Source: Gammaproteobacteria bacterium (GTDB lineage Bacteria; Pseudomonadota; Gammaproteobacteria; SZUA-152). Taken from it: a stretch of 14,362 nucleotides of DNA. The stretch lies in the NCBI GenBank assembly GCA_003229995.1, contig QIGJ01000073.1:1-14362 (forward strand), read 5' to 3'. The position numbers and the translations under genes are program-made. Below, one piece after another: positions 1 to 6,960 of the stretch. Position 1 is the first letter of the stretch; the number at the start of each line of letters is the position of its first letter. The notes beneath the pieces were generated by a model that saw nothing but the letters and a program-made list of their open reading frames with translations, was not told the origin of the DNA and did no database searches.

Positions 1-458
1 AAAACTCGGTCATTCAGGCCGGTTACCCGCTGGACATGCGTTACGCCGGGCCACGCGAAGCTTTGTTACACGCACTGTTTCGCCAGAATTATGGCTGTTC
101 ACATCTTATAGTAGGACGTGACCATGCAGGTGTGGGTGACTATTACGGGCCGTTTGATGCACATCATATTTTCGATGAAATTCCAGCCGATGCGCTGGAA
201 ACCCAACCGATGAAAATCGACTGGACGTTCTGGTGCGACAAGTGTGATGGTATGGCTTCCATGAAAACCTGCCCGCATGATGCGGCAGACCGTATGCTGC
301 TGTCCGGCACCAAATTACGCAAGGCACTGTCGGAAGGCGAACCGGTATCCGAGAAATTTTCACGTCCTGAGGTGTTAAAAATACTGCGTGAATATTACGC
401 CAGCCTGAAGGATGATGAAAAAGTCGAAATCAAACTGTCGGGGCATTCGGCCAAATAA
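1..458 (+). CDS. sat: Sulfate adenylyltransferase (ATP sulfurylase), 3' end
   Basis: C-terminal part of Sat, which interconverts sulfate plus ATP with adenosine 5'-phosphosulfate (APS) plus pyrophosphate. The frame is open to the left edge (first full codon at 3), so the true start lies outside; an internal ATG at 36 is not the start. The GRDHAG nucleotide-binding motif, preceded by [10 protein letters not shown], is intact. It is followed by a C-X2-C-X8-C-X2-H pattern (WCDKC ... TCPH), the zinc-binding site seen in many bacterial and archaeal Sat proteins. The conserved LSGTKLR and SRPEV segments lie near the end, before a short polar tail. This is the monofunctional Sat type, not CysDN, and no APS-kinase domain follows. 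In sulfur oxidisers Sat usually runs towards ATP and sulfate together with AprAB; the partner genes, if present, lie upstream of this window. Confidence 0.96.
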   Translation, partial: NSVIQAGYPLDMRYAGPREALLHALFRQNYGCSHLIVGRDHAGVGDYYGPFDAHHIFDEIPADALETQPMKIDWTFWCDKCDGMASMKTCPHDAADRMLLSGTKLRKALSEGEPVSEKFSRPEVLKILREYYASLKDDEKVEIKLSGHSAK

Positions 459-472
459 CCGAAAACACCGTC

Positions 473-497
473 ATTCCGGCCTGTTTTTAGCCGGAAT
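473..497. repeat. Short palindrome ATTCCGGC-N9-GCCGGAAT
   Basis: Perfect 8-bp inverted repeat (473-480 with 490-497) around a 9-base loop, starting 14 bases after the sat stop codon. The preceding GTC and following CCAG resemble the widespread GTCATTCC...GGAATCCAG class of intergenic repeats, similar in form to the neisserial dRS3 palindrome. The transcript would form a stem just after sat, but no T-run follows, so a simple Rho-independent terminator is not supported. Membership of a repeat family is inferred from pattern memory only. Confidence 0.6.
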
Positions 498-581
498 CCA
501 GAGGTTTAAGCTCTCAGACAACTATTCTCAGTGTGTTGAGAGCTTATGTGTTTTAGTGGTACTGACAAGAGACGTGTTATA

Positions 582-649
582 AACGCAGGGGTCGCAAAGG
601 ACGCAGAGAAAAACACTAAAAACGCTGTATCTCTGCGACCTCTGCGTTA
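582..649. repeat. Imperfect inverted repeat, AACGCAGRGGTCGCA family
   Basis: The left arm at 582-596 matches the reverse complement of 634-648 at 14 of 15 positions. Both arms continue to a GAGA block (606-609 and 630-633); the left arm has 9 extra bases that repeat the CGCAG theme. The AT-rich centre (609-629) would be the loop. Sequences of this kind (ACGCAGAGGTCGCAGAG) recur between genes in many bacteria. Here it lies in the gap between sat and the minus-strand lipoprotein gene. It could be a relic of a small mobile repeat; no coding potential is seen. Confidence 0.65.
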
Positions 650-666
650 AATACTCGGCGATTTTT

Positions 667-690
667 AAAAAAGCGTGTTTTTTCGCGCTT
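667..690 (-). terminator. Probable Rho-independent terminator of the 713-1690 gene
   Basis: Read on the minus strand, 23 bases after the stop codon, AAGCGCG and CACGCTT flank a six-A loop and are followed directly by a T-run (TTTTTT counting the last two stem bases). One C/A mismatch weakens the stem. The position just downstream of the lipoprotein gene fits termination. On the plus strand the same stem has a G-T wobble and no T-run, so it should act mainly in the minus direction. Confidence 0.5.
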
Positions 691-712
691 AATTCACATA
701 AGTAAGAAACGT

Positions 713-1690
713 TCAGCGCCCGGCGTCCCATGCACAACGAAATCCCACATCGCCACTTTGTGCATCAGGTAACGCATTTCCCCGCATGGCACTGCGGAAA
801 AAGAATGACAGTGAATAGTGCCCCACACCACCGCCACCACCACGAATCACTTTGTGTGTTTCACCAAAATCTTTAGAGGCATAATCACTGTTCGCATAGG
901 GCTGATACCAGTCAGCGGTCCATTCCCACACATTGCCTGCCATGTCATAAACGCCATAGGGTGACTGGTTGTTTTCATAGGAACCTACGGGTGCAATCCC
1001 TCCCTCCCAGTCGGCGTCATCGCCCACATTGGTTTGCTCGGTATCCCATTCATTGCCCCAGGGAAATTCACGCCCATCTTCTCCGCGTGCGGCTTTTTCC
1101 CATTCGGCCTCGCTGGGCAAGCGTTTTCCCACCCACTGGCAATAGGCACTGGCGTCATACCAACTGACACTGCTCACCGGTAAATGGTTTTTCATCGCCT
1201 GATCCTCTCGCATCAGTCGCAGCAGTTGCTTTTTACCCGCCGTGCGGGTGTCGATATCAAACTTGAAATATTCTGTGGCTATCCAGCGTAATGCCTCCAG
1301 ATCAGATGCCTGCAACCGGGATTCGAGCAGATTAAAACCATTCTGTGACCAGGAAAAAGGCTCTGTACGGCCGGCTTCACGCACAAACTTTTTGTACTGC
1401 GCATTATTAATCTCGTAGCGATCAATGTAATAAGCCGGTAATTTAACCCGGTGTGCCGGGTGCTCATCCAAAAATAGCGGCTTTACCAAACCATATTCCT
1501 GCTGCTTGCCGGAGGTATCCACTTTATCGCTACCCATGAGGAAAGAACCCGCAGGGACTAGCTGTCCATCGTCAGCATTCACTGTTGCTTGTGGAGCCGT
1601 GGGCGACTCACAGGCACTCAACATCAGTAAAATAATACTGATTAGTATAAATTCATATTTTACTGGGTACATTGATATGTCTTTTTTCAT
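713..1690 (-). CDS. Lipoprotein with formylglycine-generating-enzyme-like (SUMF1) domain
   Basis: 325-residue predicted lipoprotein. An N-terminal hydrophobic segment (about residues 12-26) ends in the lipobox LSAC, with Cys27 as the lipidated residue. The rest is one FGE-sulfatase/SUMF1 domain: GSFLMGS near residue 48, the DRYEINNAQYKKFV segment, SWYDASAYCQW, KRLPSEAEWEKAARG, GVYDMAGNVWEW and a final RGGGG...GFRCAW. The two cysteines that true formylglycine-generating enzymes carry just after the RGG motif are missing; a Gly/Ser/Phe-rich segment replaces them, so sulfatase-activating activity is unlikely. Non-catalytic members of this fold (NirV-, PvdO-like) work in periplasmic maturation or binding, but no partner gene sits beside it. 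The start at 1690 has AGG five bases upstream; the second Met (codon 7) is possible and leaves the signal peptide intact. A terminator-like stem follows the stop. Confidence 0.9.
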   Translation of the reverse strand: MKKDISMYPVKYEFILISIILLMLSACESPTAPQATVNADDGQLVPAGSFLMGSDKVDTSGKQQEYGLVKPLFLDEHPAHRVKLPAYYIDRYEINNAQYKKFVREAGRTEPFSWSQNGFNLLESRLQASDLEALRWIATEYFKFDIDTRTAGKKQLLRLMREDQAMKNHLPVSSVSWYDASAYCQWVGKRLPSEAEWEKAARGEDGREFPWGNEWDTEQTNVGDDADWEGGIAPVGSYENNQSPYGVYDMAGNVWEWTADWYQPYANSDYASKDFGETHKVIRGGGGGVGHYSLSFFFRSAMRGNALPDAQSGDVGFRCAWDAGR

Positions 1691-1868
1691 CCTGACCTAA
1701 AATTGTATATTACCCTTTACTAATGCTTAAGATGTCGATTTAAATGACGCTATCATACAGCGTACAGAGTAATAAACATTGGTTGCGCATAAATTGCCAT
1801 TCGCATTTTTGGATAAAATAAAGAGCGTAAAACAAGTCACCACAATAACAAACAACTTGGAACGTTAA

Positions 1869-2768
1869 GTGATGAAGGAACCTATGGAGCCGCACGACAA
1901 ACCCATCCTGCTGACCAGTTTACGACAGAAAATTGAGTCCACGACAAACCTTCCCGCCATGTCGGGGGTGGCACAGGCATTGCTGCGTTTAAACTCTGAT
2001 CCCAATGGCAATATTAACGATGTAGTCAAAATCATTGAAACTGATCCCAGCCTTGCCGCACAAATACTACGGTATGCGCGATCGGCCTTTTTTGGTTTCC
2101 GTGGCAAAATTAATTCCATACACCAGGCGATAACAACGGTGTTGGGTTACGGCCTCACCATCGATATTGCCTTGGGTCTGTCATTAGGCAAAACCTTCTC
2201 TATTTCCAATTATGGGCCTCTGGGTCTGTATCCTTTTTGGCAACATAGTCTTTACAGCGCTGCGCTCATTGAACGCATGATACAAATTATGCCCAGACAA
2301 CATCGCCCTCTACCAGGGCTGGGTTTTCTCTGCGGTTTACTGCATAACTTCGGTGTATTACTGATCGCTCATCTCTTCAAAAAAGAGGCCTCGATATTAC
2401 AACAGATTATTCTCGCCAACAAAGACAAACCAGTGCTCGAACTCGAACGCCAGGTGCTCGGTACTGATCATATGGAAATTGGCGCATGGTTGATGCGCAA
2501 TTGGAATTTGCAAGCAGAAATTCAGGTCGCCGTCGCCGAACATCATCACGAGCAATACAACGATGAACACGCTTCATACTCCAGGCTTTCATTATTGGCC
2601 GACCGTTTATTACAACGACACAATATTGGAGATGCAGAATCTACCGAACTTCCAGAGGCCATCCTTTCCAACCTCAGCATCAGCGTACAACAAGCTGAAG
2701 AACAACTGGAAAATATCATCAGCGCCGCACAAGATCTTGACCAACTGGCCCAACAGTTTGCCGCATAA
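1869..2768 (+). CDS. HDOD domain protein
   Basis: About 299 residues, with an HDOD domain over roughly residues 15-215. The family signatures are clear: LPAMSGVAQALLRLNSDP, the IIETDPSLAAQILRYARSAFFG helix, an INSIHQAITTVLG block, and GLLHNFGVLL. The last is where catalytic HD-GYP relatives carry His-Asp; here it is His-Asn, and the metal-binding His/Asp set is not complete, so this is probably a non-enzymatic scaffold or regulator, as for most HDOD proteins. The remaining C-terminal part is helical, with no GGDEF, EAL or receiver domain. The GTG at 1869 is the most upstream start; ATG at 1872 is equally possible, and ATG at 1884 has AAGGA four bases upstream and may be the real one. The gene stands alone, divergent from the lipoprotein gene and convergent with glk, two bases apart. 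The target pathway cannot be read from the context. Confidence 0.93.
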   Translation: MMKEPMEPHDKPILLTSLRQKIESTTNLPAMSGVAQALLRLNSDPNGNINDVVKIIETDPSLAAQILRYARSAFFGFRGKINSIHQAITTVLGYGLTIDIALGLSLGKTFSISNYGPLGLYPFWQHSLYSAALIERMIQIMPRQHRPLPGLGFLCGLLHNFGVLLIAHLFKKEASILQQIILANKDKPVLELERQVLGTDHMEIGAWLMRNWNLQAEIQVAVAEHHHEQYNDEHASYSRLSLLADRLLQRHNIGDAESTELPEAILSNLSISVQQAEEQLENIISAAQDLDQLAQQFAA

Positions 2769-2770
2769 AT

Positions 2771-3829
2771 TTACTGTCGGCCAGCCACCAACGCGGCTCC
2801 CTTTAAACCCACCTGTGGATTTAATACCAGCCTCACTGGTATAGCCTTCATCATTTGTTGCATTGGACCTTTATCCTGAAAAGCCGCAAGAAAGGTCTCA
2901 CGGGCAAAACAATCCTGAATTTTAGCCGCTATTCCGCCCGCAATATAAACGCCACCTGTTGCCAGACAGGTTAGCGCAAAGTTACCTGCCTGAACACCAT
3001 AAACCGCCACAAACAAATCCAGAGCACGACCAGCCAGTGAACCCACGGCAGATAATCCTGCTTCGCCCACTGCTGCTGCCGCATCGCTTGTTGCCATTGC
3101 AGTATTTAATGTTTCGCTGACCTCAGTCGGATGTTTATCCGCAAGATAATCATAAATATTGACCAGCCCTCGACCGGAAAGCACATCCTCTACGCTCACA
3201 CGCACTTGTCGTTTTGCCAAAAAAGACAATAAATCCCGCTGTTCATCACTACCGGGTGCAAAATCAGCATGTCCACCTTCTGAAGAAATCACTTCGTAAT
3301 AACCATCATCTACTCTTCCACGCCATACCAGTAGAGCCTGACCAAGCCCAGTACCAGCACCAATGACAATTTTTGGTGCAATCGTCTCACTGGTCGGCTC
3401 ACCTCCTTTCTGAAGTAATACCGTCTCATCAACAGCCAGCATTTCAAGGCCAAAAGCAATGGCTTGAAAATCATTGATTAAATACAGACGACGTAACTGA
3501 TGCTGCGTTGCCAACTGTTGTGCATCCAGTTGCCAAGGAAGATTGGTAACATCAGCAGTATCATTCCCGGTTAGACTGTTTACCACCCGGCCAGCCACAC
3601 CGATACAACCCTGTGTTGCCGGAGGCAGCCCTTCCTGTTGTGCTACCTGTAAAAATTCTTGTAACAAAATATCAAAGCTGGCATGTTGTGCGCTGACATA
3701 ACGTCGTTCAAATAAAACCGTGAAGTTATTTTTTACCGGTAAATGCTTCGCAAGAGACTTGGGAGAATAATCGGCGATTTGCAACCAGGTTTTAGTACCA
3801 CCAATGTCACCCGCCAAAACGATCATCAT
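2771..3829 (-). CDS. glk: Glucokinase
   Basis: ATP-dependent glucokinase of the bacterial Glk family, converting glucose to glucose 6-phosphate in the cytoplasm. Visible motifs are the N-terminal phosphate-binding loop (LAGDIGGTKTWL), the sugar-site segment LINDFQAIAFG, the ATP-binding GAGTGLGQAL, the SSEGGHADFAP block and a late GGVYIAGGIAAK motif. The protein, about 352 residues, is somewhat longer than the 321-residue E. coli enzyme. The ATG at 3829 overlaps the pgl stop as TGATG, indicating translational coupling. The next ATG at 3826 has AGGA six bases upstream and may be the actual start; an in-frame TTG at 3832 is less likely. The gene ends two bases from the convergent HDOD gene. Confidence 0.96.
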   Translation of the reverse strand: MMIVLAGDIGGTKTWLQIADYSPKSLAKHLPVKNNFTVLFERRYVSAQHASFDILLQEFLQVAQQEGLPPATQGCIGVAGRVVNSLTGNDTADVTNLPWQLDAQQLATQHQLRRLYLINDFQAIAFGLEMLAVDETVLLQKGGEPTSETIAPKIVIGAGTGLGQALLVWRGRVDDGYYEVISSEGGHADFAPGSDEQRDLLSFLAKRQVRVSVEDVLSGRGLVNIYDYLADKHPTEVSETLNTAMATSDAAAAVGEAGLSAVGSLAGRALDLFVAVYGVQAGNFALTCLATGGVYIAGGIAAKIQDCFARETFLAAFQDKGPMQQMMKAIPVRLVLNPQVGLKGAALVAGRQ

Positions 3830-4584
3830 CAATCCTGAACGTTTAACAGGTGTGCAGCAGCAGTATCCAGATACCAGTCCAGTTGCCCTGTTGGATTAAC
3901 CTGCTGAATGGGGTAACGCACAACAGCATCTTTTTCTGCGGAAAAAATATCTGCCAGAATCTTTGCCTTGGCATCACCTGCGATCAATACGGCAACATGA
4001 CTTGCCGCATTGATTGTCAGGAAAGTAAGGCTTATGCGCCACGCCTCCAATTTCTGTACAAACTGTGCGGCTACTGGTTTTACCGATTCATGCAGAATTT
4101 CTGTATCGGGAAACAACGATGCCGTGTGGCCATCCTCCCCCATACCCAGTAATACAAGATCAAACACCGGACATCTTTTAACATCCAATGGCAATGTATC
4201 GTGAAGCAATGTTTCATATCGTGCCACATTTTGTTCCACAGAAAAGTCGGTGGAAAACATGGCATGCACATGTTCAGGCAACAGGGGAGCTGCGGATAAC
4301 AGCGTCTCCTTTACCATGCGATAATTACTGTCCGGGTGATCCTGTGGTACGCAGCGCTCATCACCAAAATATATGTGTGTTTTGTGCCAGCAGTGCTCAT
4401 CAATCGCTGATTGTTGCGCCAGTTTTTTATAAAAATGTCGGGGAGTGCTGCCACCAGCCAACGCGACATGAAAAGCACCATGATCAACAATGGCCGCACG
4501 CGCAACCAACTGCCACTGCTTTTCAAGAGCGACATAAAGCGCGTCAATATTTTCAAATATCTGTGAGCTTCCATTCATTGGCAT
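3829..4584 (-). CDS. pgl: 6-phosphogluconolactonase
   Basis: DevB/SOL-type 6-phosphogluconolactonase, which hydrolyses 6-phosphoglucono-1,5-lactone to 6-phosphogluconate after glucose-6-phosphate dehydrogenase. Diagnostic motifs are VALAGGSTPRHFYKKL, the IYFGDERCVP block followed by DHPDSNYRM, and the catalytic-region signature LLGMGEDGHTASLFP. The length of about 251 residues fits the family. I chose ATG at 4584 because AAGGG lies seven bases upstream; a longer form starting at 4617 (adding 11 residues) is possible but has no clear ribosome-binding site. It forms a two-gene operon with glk. The dehydrogenase zwf and the edd/eda or gnd genes are not in this window, so the Entner-Doudoroff and oxidative pentose-phosphate routes cannot be told apart. 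Confidence 0.95.
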   Translation of the reverse strand: MPMNGSSQIFENIDALYVALEKQWQLVARAAIVDHGAFHVALAGGSTPRHFYKKLAQQSAIDEHCWHKTHIYFGDERCVPQDHPDSNYRMVKETLLSAAPLLPEHVHAMFSTDFSVEQNVARYETLLHDTLPLDVKRCPVFDLVLLGMGEDGHTASLFPDTEILHESVKPVAAQFVQKLEAWRISLTFLTINAASHVAVLIAGDAKAKILADIFSAEKDAVVRYPIQQVNPTGQLDWYLDTAAAHLLNVQD

Positions 4585-4706
4585 TACCCTGCCCTTCAAA
4601 GAAACCAGCATTGACATTAATCAGCCGATACCACCGAAACCAATCGGTTATTTTATGGAAAACAAATATTTCATATCATGCCTTAACTGCCACATAAACT
4701 AAGACT

Positions 4707-4712
4707 ATTATA
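4707..4712 (-). promoter_or_regulatory. Candidate -10 element for pgl-glk
   Basis: On the minus strand a perfect TATAAT sits 90-128 bases ahead of the possible pgl starts, in the 115-base gap after the Sel1-repeat gene. The -35 region at the usual distance (around 4730-4735, TAGTTT) matches poorly, so an activator or a different promoter may be used. Confidence 0.3.
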
Positions 4713-4732
4713 TCGACAGAATCAACTAAAAA

Positions 4733-5443
4733 CTAATGCCCGGGAGGGGGTGCTCTTCGAGCACGGGAAGGACTGGGCTTTGGTGCAAAAGGCTGCACAT
4801 ATTGCAGGAAATAACCACGCGCCTGCTTTTTGAGCGATTCAAGCATTGCCACACCTTCCTTGCCTTGTTCTTTCAGCGCTGTCTCAATCACCAGACGATT
4901 TTCAAACGCGGCCCGGTAACCTTGTGCCGCCGCCACATGAAACCATAAATAGGCCTGTTCAATATTCTGCGGAATACCAATACCATCGGCATACATCACA
5001 CCCAGATTGATTTGCGCCAGACCCTGCCCTTGCTCCGCTGCCTTTTTATACCACTCAAAAGCCTTTGGCAGGTTTTTCGCAACCGTCTCACCATTGTCAT
5101 GCATATACGCCAGATAATACTGCGCATCAGATATTCCCTGCTCCGCAGCTTGCTGAAACCACTTAAAGCTGGCACCCATGTCTTTTTCCACACCCTTCCC
5201 GGTGCGGTACAACATGGCCAAGTTATGTTGTGCCTCCGCGTTTCCCGCTTCGGCCAAACGTGCGAACACGGTAAATGCCTCGGCATAGTCTTCGTTATCC
5301 ACAGCTGTGATTCCGGCATCTATCGGGGAATCACTCGCAGCATCAACCGAAGTGGCGGCATGCACTGCAAACGTGTGAGAAACAACAAGTACGCAGCCCA
5401 GTAAAAACCGGGCTGCACAATAGCGTCGTAGAAAATACGGCAT
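4733..5443 (-). CDS. Exported Sel1-like repeat (SLR) protein
   Basis: About 236 residues from the ATG at 5443. Residues 1-30 form a cleavable signal peptide: two arginines, a long hydrophobic stretch, then AVHAA. Three clear Sel1-like repeats of about 36 residues follow (about 53-88, 89-125, 126-161), each with a pattern like AFEWYKKAAEQG..LAQINLGVMY.DG, plus a degraded fourth. The C-terminal tail (about 218-236) is rich in Pro, Arg and Ser and probably unstructured. Sel1 repeats form TPR-like helical solenoids that bind other proteins, so a periplasmic adaptor role is likely, but no partner can be named. An upstream in-frame TTG at 5470 would add nine residues before the signal sequence and is less likely; GGAAG lies ten bases before the chosen ATG. 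A 6-bp hairpin (5458-5463 with 5474-5479) lies just upstream, possibly in the leader. Confidence 0.9.
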   Translation of the reverse strand: MPYFLRRYCAARFLLGCVLVVSHTFAVHAATSVDAASDSPIDAGITAVDNEDYAEAFTVFARLAEAGNAEAQHNLAMLYRTGKGVEKDMGASFKWFQQAAEQGISDAQYYLAYMHDNGETVAKNLPKAFEWYKKAAEQGQGLAQINLGVMYADGIGIPQNIEQAYLWFHVAAAQGYRAAFENRLVIETALKEQGKEGVAMLESLKKQARGYFLQYVQPFAPKPSPSRARRAPPPGH

Positions 5444-5516
5444 AAATAATAATCTTCCGTAGGTAGTCAAACGCCTACGTTAACCGTTCCACAAAAAAAT
5501 TCAAGAAAAATCGAGA

Positions 5517-6059
5517 TCAAACCCCCACAGATTTCATCCATTTTTTCAGTGATGAATTGGGGATGGGGGGTTTAATCCCACGAGGAAGGCTGGAGCCAAT
5601 GGCATCACAGCGCACACGTATGGCCTTTCGGAAAGCACCTTCATAACCATACCGGCGCACTGAAAAAGAAACATTGCGTTGTTTGCCTTTGTCCATAAAT
5701 CGCGCACTCCAGTGTACACGTAAACTACCTGCCTTATCTGCCATGGAAAGCGTTACACCCACCAAGCCGCTGGTGCTACGGCAATCCACACTATGCTCAC
5801 GGGTTTTACGCATATGCACCGGAACAATTTTATTTTTCTTCACCACTTTGTCTCGATGTGCCTGGGCTTCGAGCTTCGCCTTGGTCTTACTACCATGTAC
5901 ACCATCAGAAAATAATTTTGATTCAACCGGTTTTGAATCTTTGTAAACACGTACCCACCAGCCATGAGTATTACCATGATCCATGCGCGTTATATAGGTC
6001 AGGCCAAGTCCTTTTGATTTTTTTCTTACGGTTTTTTTACTGGTTTTTTTAATAGCCAC
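5517..6059 (-). CDS. Protein with two AP2/ERF-like modules
   Basis: 180-residue, very basic protein. Residues 1-17 are mostly Lys, Thr and Ser. Residues 18-70 (THGWWVRVY ... KLFSDGVHGSKTKAKLEAQAHRD) and 97-150 (SGLVGVTLS ... HWSARF ... FSVRRYGYEGAFRKAIRVR) each show the AP2 layout: three strands with aromatic and basic residues followed by an amphipathic helix. Bacterial proteins of this type are annotated as AP2 or pathogenesis-related/ERF factors. AP2 domains in other families bind DNA, but no function is established for this stand-alone form as far as I know. The start is GTG, supported by AGAGGA eight bases upstream. No HNH nuclease or integrase domain is attached, unlike many AP2 proteins of mobile elements. 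An inverted-repeat element lies 44 bases upstream. Confidence 0.8.
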   Translation of the reverse strand: MAIKKTSKKTVRKKSKGLGLTYITRMDHGNTHGWWVRVYKDSKPVESKLFSDGVHGSKTKAKLEAQAHRDKVVKKNKIVPVHMRKTREHSVDCRSTSGLVGVTLSMADKAGSLRVHWSARFMDKGKQRNVSFSVRRYGYEGAFRKAIRVRCDAIGSSLPRGIKPPIPNSSLKKWMKSVGV

Positions 6060-6102
6060 TGTAGAATTCCTCTATACGCTGTCATGATTTCGCCAGCAAT
6101 TT

Positions 6103-6284
6103 TATATGTAGTTGTATGTATATACTCATAGCGATTGATATTTAGGCCTGACTGCACGCCCTGTTGATTTCATGGCGGCGTTAAAATGTCTTGCAATAAA
6201 GCAACTATTCCACGTCATTTTTCCTGGCCACGAAACAAATATGACGCATATTTAAATCTCAAACGCTATGAGTATATGTAGTTG
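6103..6284. mobile_element. Candidate MITE-like element with 25-bp terminal inverted repeats
   Basis: The arms 6120-6144 and 6253-6277 are inverted copies matching at 23 of 25 positions (core ATATACTCATAGCG / CGCTATGAGTATAT). They enclose about 108 bases with no useful reading frame. A 12-base direct repeat, TATATGTAGTTG, occurs at 6103-6114 and 6273-6284; it overlaps the right arm by five bases, so the exact ends and any target duplication (perhaps TGTAGTTG) are unclear. The right edge lies only seven bases beyond the stop codon of the 2-TM gene, and the left edge lies just ahead of the AP2 gene, so the AP2 gene's promoter may sit in or next to the element. No transposase is present; mobility would need one in trans. 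Confidence 0.55.
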
Positions 6285-6291
6285 AGGCTTG

Positions 6292-6549
6292 TTACTTATC
6301 ATCCGTTGACTCACCAGTTTCTTCCCTTTTTTTCCAATACACGTCACTGGCTTTACAATCCAACAACGCCATCGCGGCCACAGCCACAATGGAAATAATG
6401 ACCAAGTAATGCGTTATGCCCAGATCCCCCACATTAAAATAGATATATGCCGAGCATGCTGTCAACACCGAATAAATACCTAATCGTATCGACACAATCC
6501 ACGCTTTAGGTAAAGCGCTACTTTTCTGTTCTTCTTTTTTTATACTCAA
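6292..6549 (-). CDS. Small two-helix membrane protein, unknown function
   Basis: About 85 residues with two predicted transmembrane helices (IRLGIYSVLTACSAYIYFNV and HYLVIISIVAVAAMALLDC) joined by a short loop, a Lys/Glu-rich N-terminus and a charged C-terminal tail. I do not recognise the family. The start is uncertain: no ATG is available. I chose TTG at 6549 because GGAGG lies 11 bases upstream; a longer form from TTG at 6567 would begin on top of that ribosome-binding site. The gene is followed directly by the inverted-repeat element. A coding role rests on the membrane pattern and the strong ribosome-binding site, without homology support. Confidence 0.6.
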   Translation of the reverse strand: MSIKKEEQKSSALPKAWIVSIRLGIYSVLTACSAYIYFNVGDLGITHYLVIISIVAVAAMALLDCKASDVYWKKREETGESTDDK

Positions 6550-6749
6550 CGTTTTGCAAGCCTCCAAATTTCAGTTTTTGCAGTAACGTTGTTAGCAAAA
6601 AACGGCATAACAACCGCCGTGCTTTGAATAATAGAACATAAGTAACAAGGTGCAAGCACTTTAGTGATCTTTTTGCAGTTGGCTCTATAGCTGTCTCTAA
6701 TTGACACTTAGTGTATTTTTTTGTTAAAAGCGGGCAACGTTAACTGATT

Positions 6750-6778
6750 TTGGCAAAGTGTAACATAGGTCATATTTT
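6750..6778 (+). promoter_or_regulatory. Candidate sigma-70 promoter for the DUF1631 gene
   Basis: TTGGCA (5 of 6 to the -35 consensus) and TATTTT (4 of 6 to the -10 consensus) are separated by exactly 17 bases. The start point near 6785 would give a leader of about 175 bases containing the CRP-like palindrome, which would then lie downstream of the promoter and act as a block; a second promoter nearer the gene is also possible. Confidence 0.4.
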
Positions 6779-6836
6779 CAGGGTAAAAACACCATTTGGC
6801 TTGCATAATTGTCCTCTCTCTGCTTAATAACCGAAT

Positions 6837-6852
6837 TGTGATTCTCATCACG
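6837..6852. promoter_or_regulatory. CRP/Vfr-like binding site
   Basis: TGTGA-N6-TCACG matches the CRP consensus half-sites TGTGA and TCACA at 9 of 10 positions. It lies 108 bases ahead of the DUF1631 start, in the gap, where a cAMP-receptor-type regulator could act. No crp gene is in the window. Confidence 0.4.
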
Positions 6853-6960
6853 ACAACTGTGTGCGAACAATCACATCACCCGGCCGATAATCACATTAGA
6901 ATATGGATTATCAGTAATAGCATCGTAGCGGATAGCTAAACCCACCGACCAGGCGACATT

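Larger units (their letters stand above)
6568..6960. other. Gene-free divergent regulatory region
   Basis: 393 bases between the 2-TM gene and the DUF1631 gene, AT-rich, with no coding frame I would trust. It holds the rightward promoter candidate and the CRP-like palindrome described separately. The part nearest the 2-TM gene (6568-6720) contains only a weak CGGC/GCCG stem at about 6603-6620. No riboswitch or small-RNA pattern was recognised. Confidence 0.5.

Noticed and set aside
713..1690. True formylglycine-generating sulfatase activator
   Set aside because: The catalytic cysteine pair after the RGG motif is absent, and no sulfatase gene is nearby.
4188..4697. 169-residue plus-strand reading frame opposite pgl
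   Set aside because: It overlaps the well-supported pgl antisense, with no ribosome-binding site and no recognisable domain.
5458..5479. CGTAGG/CCTACG hairpin as a terminator of the AP2 gene
   Set aside because: Only six base pairs and no T-run on the minus strand; more likely incidental or part of the Sel1 gene leader.
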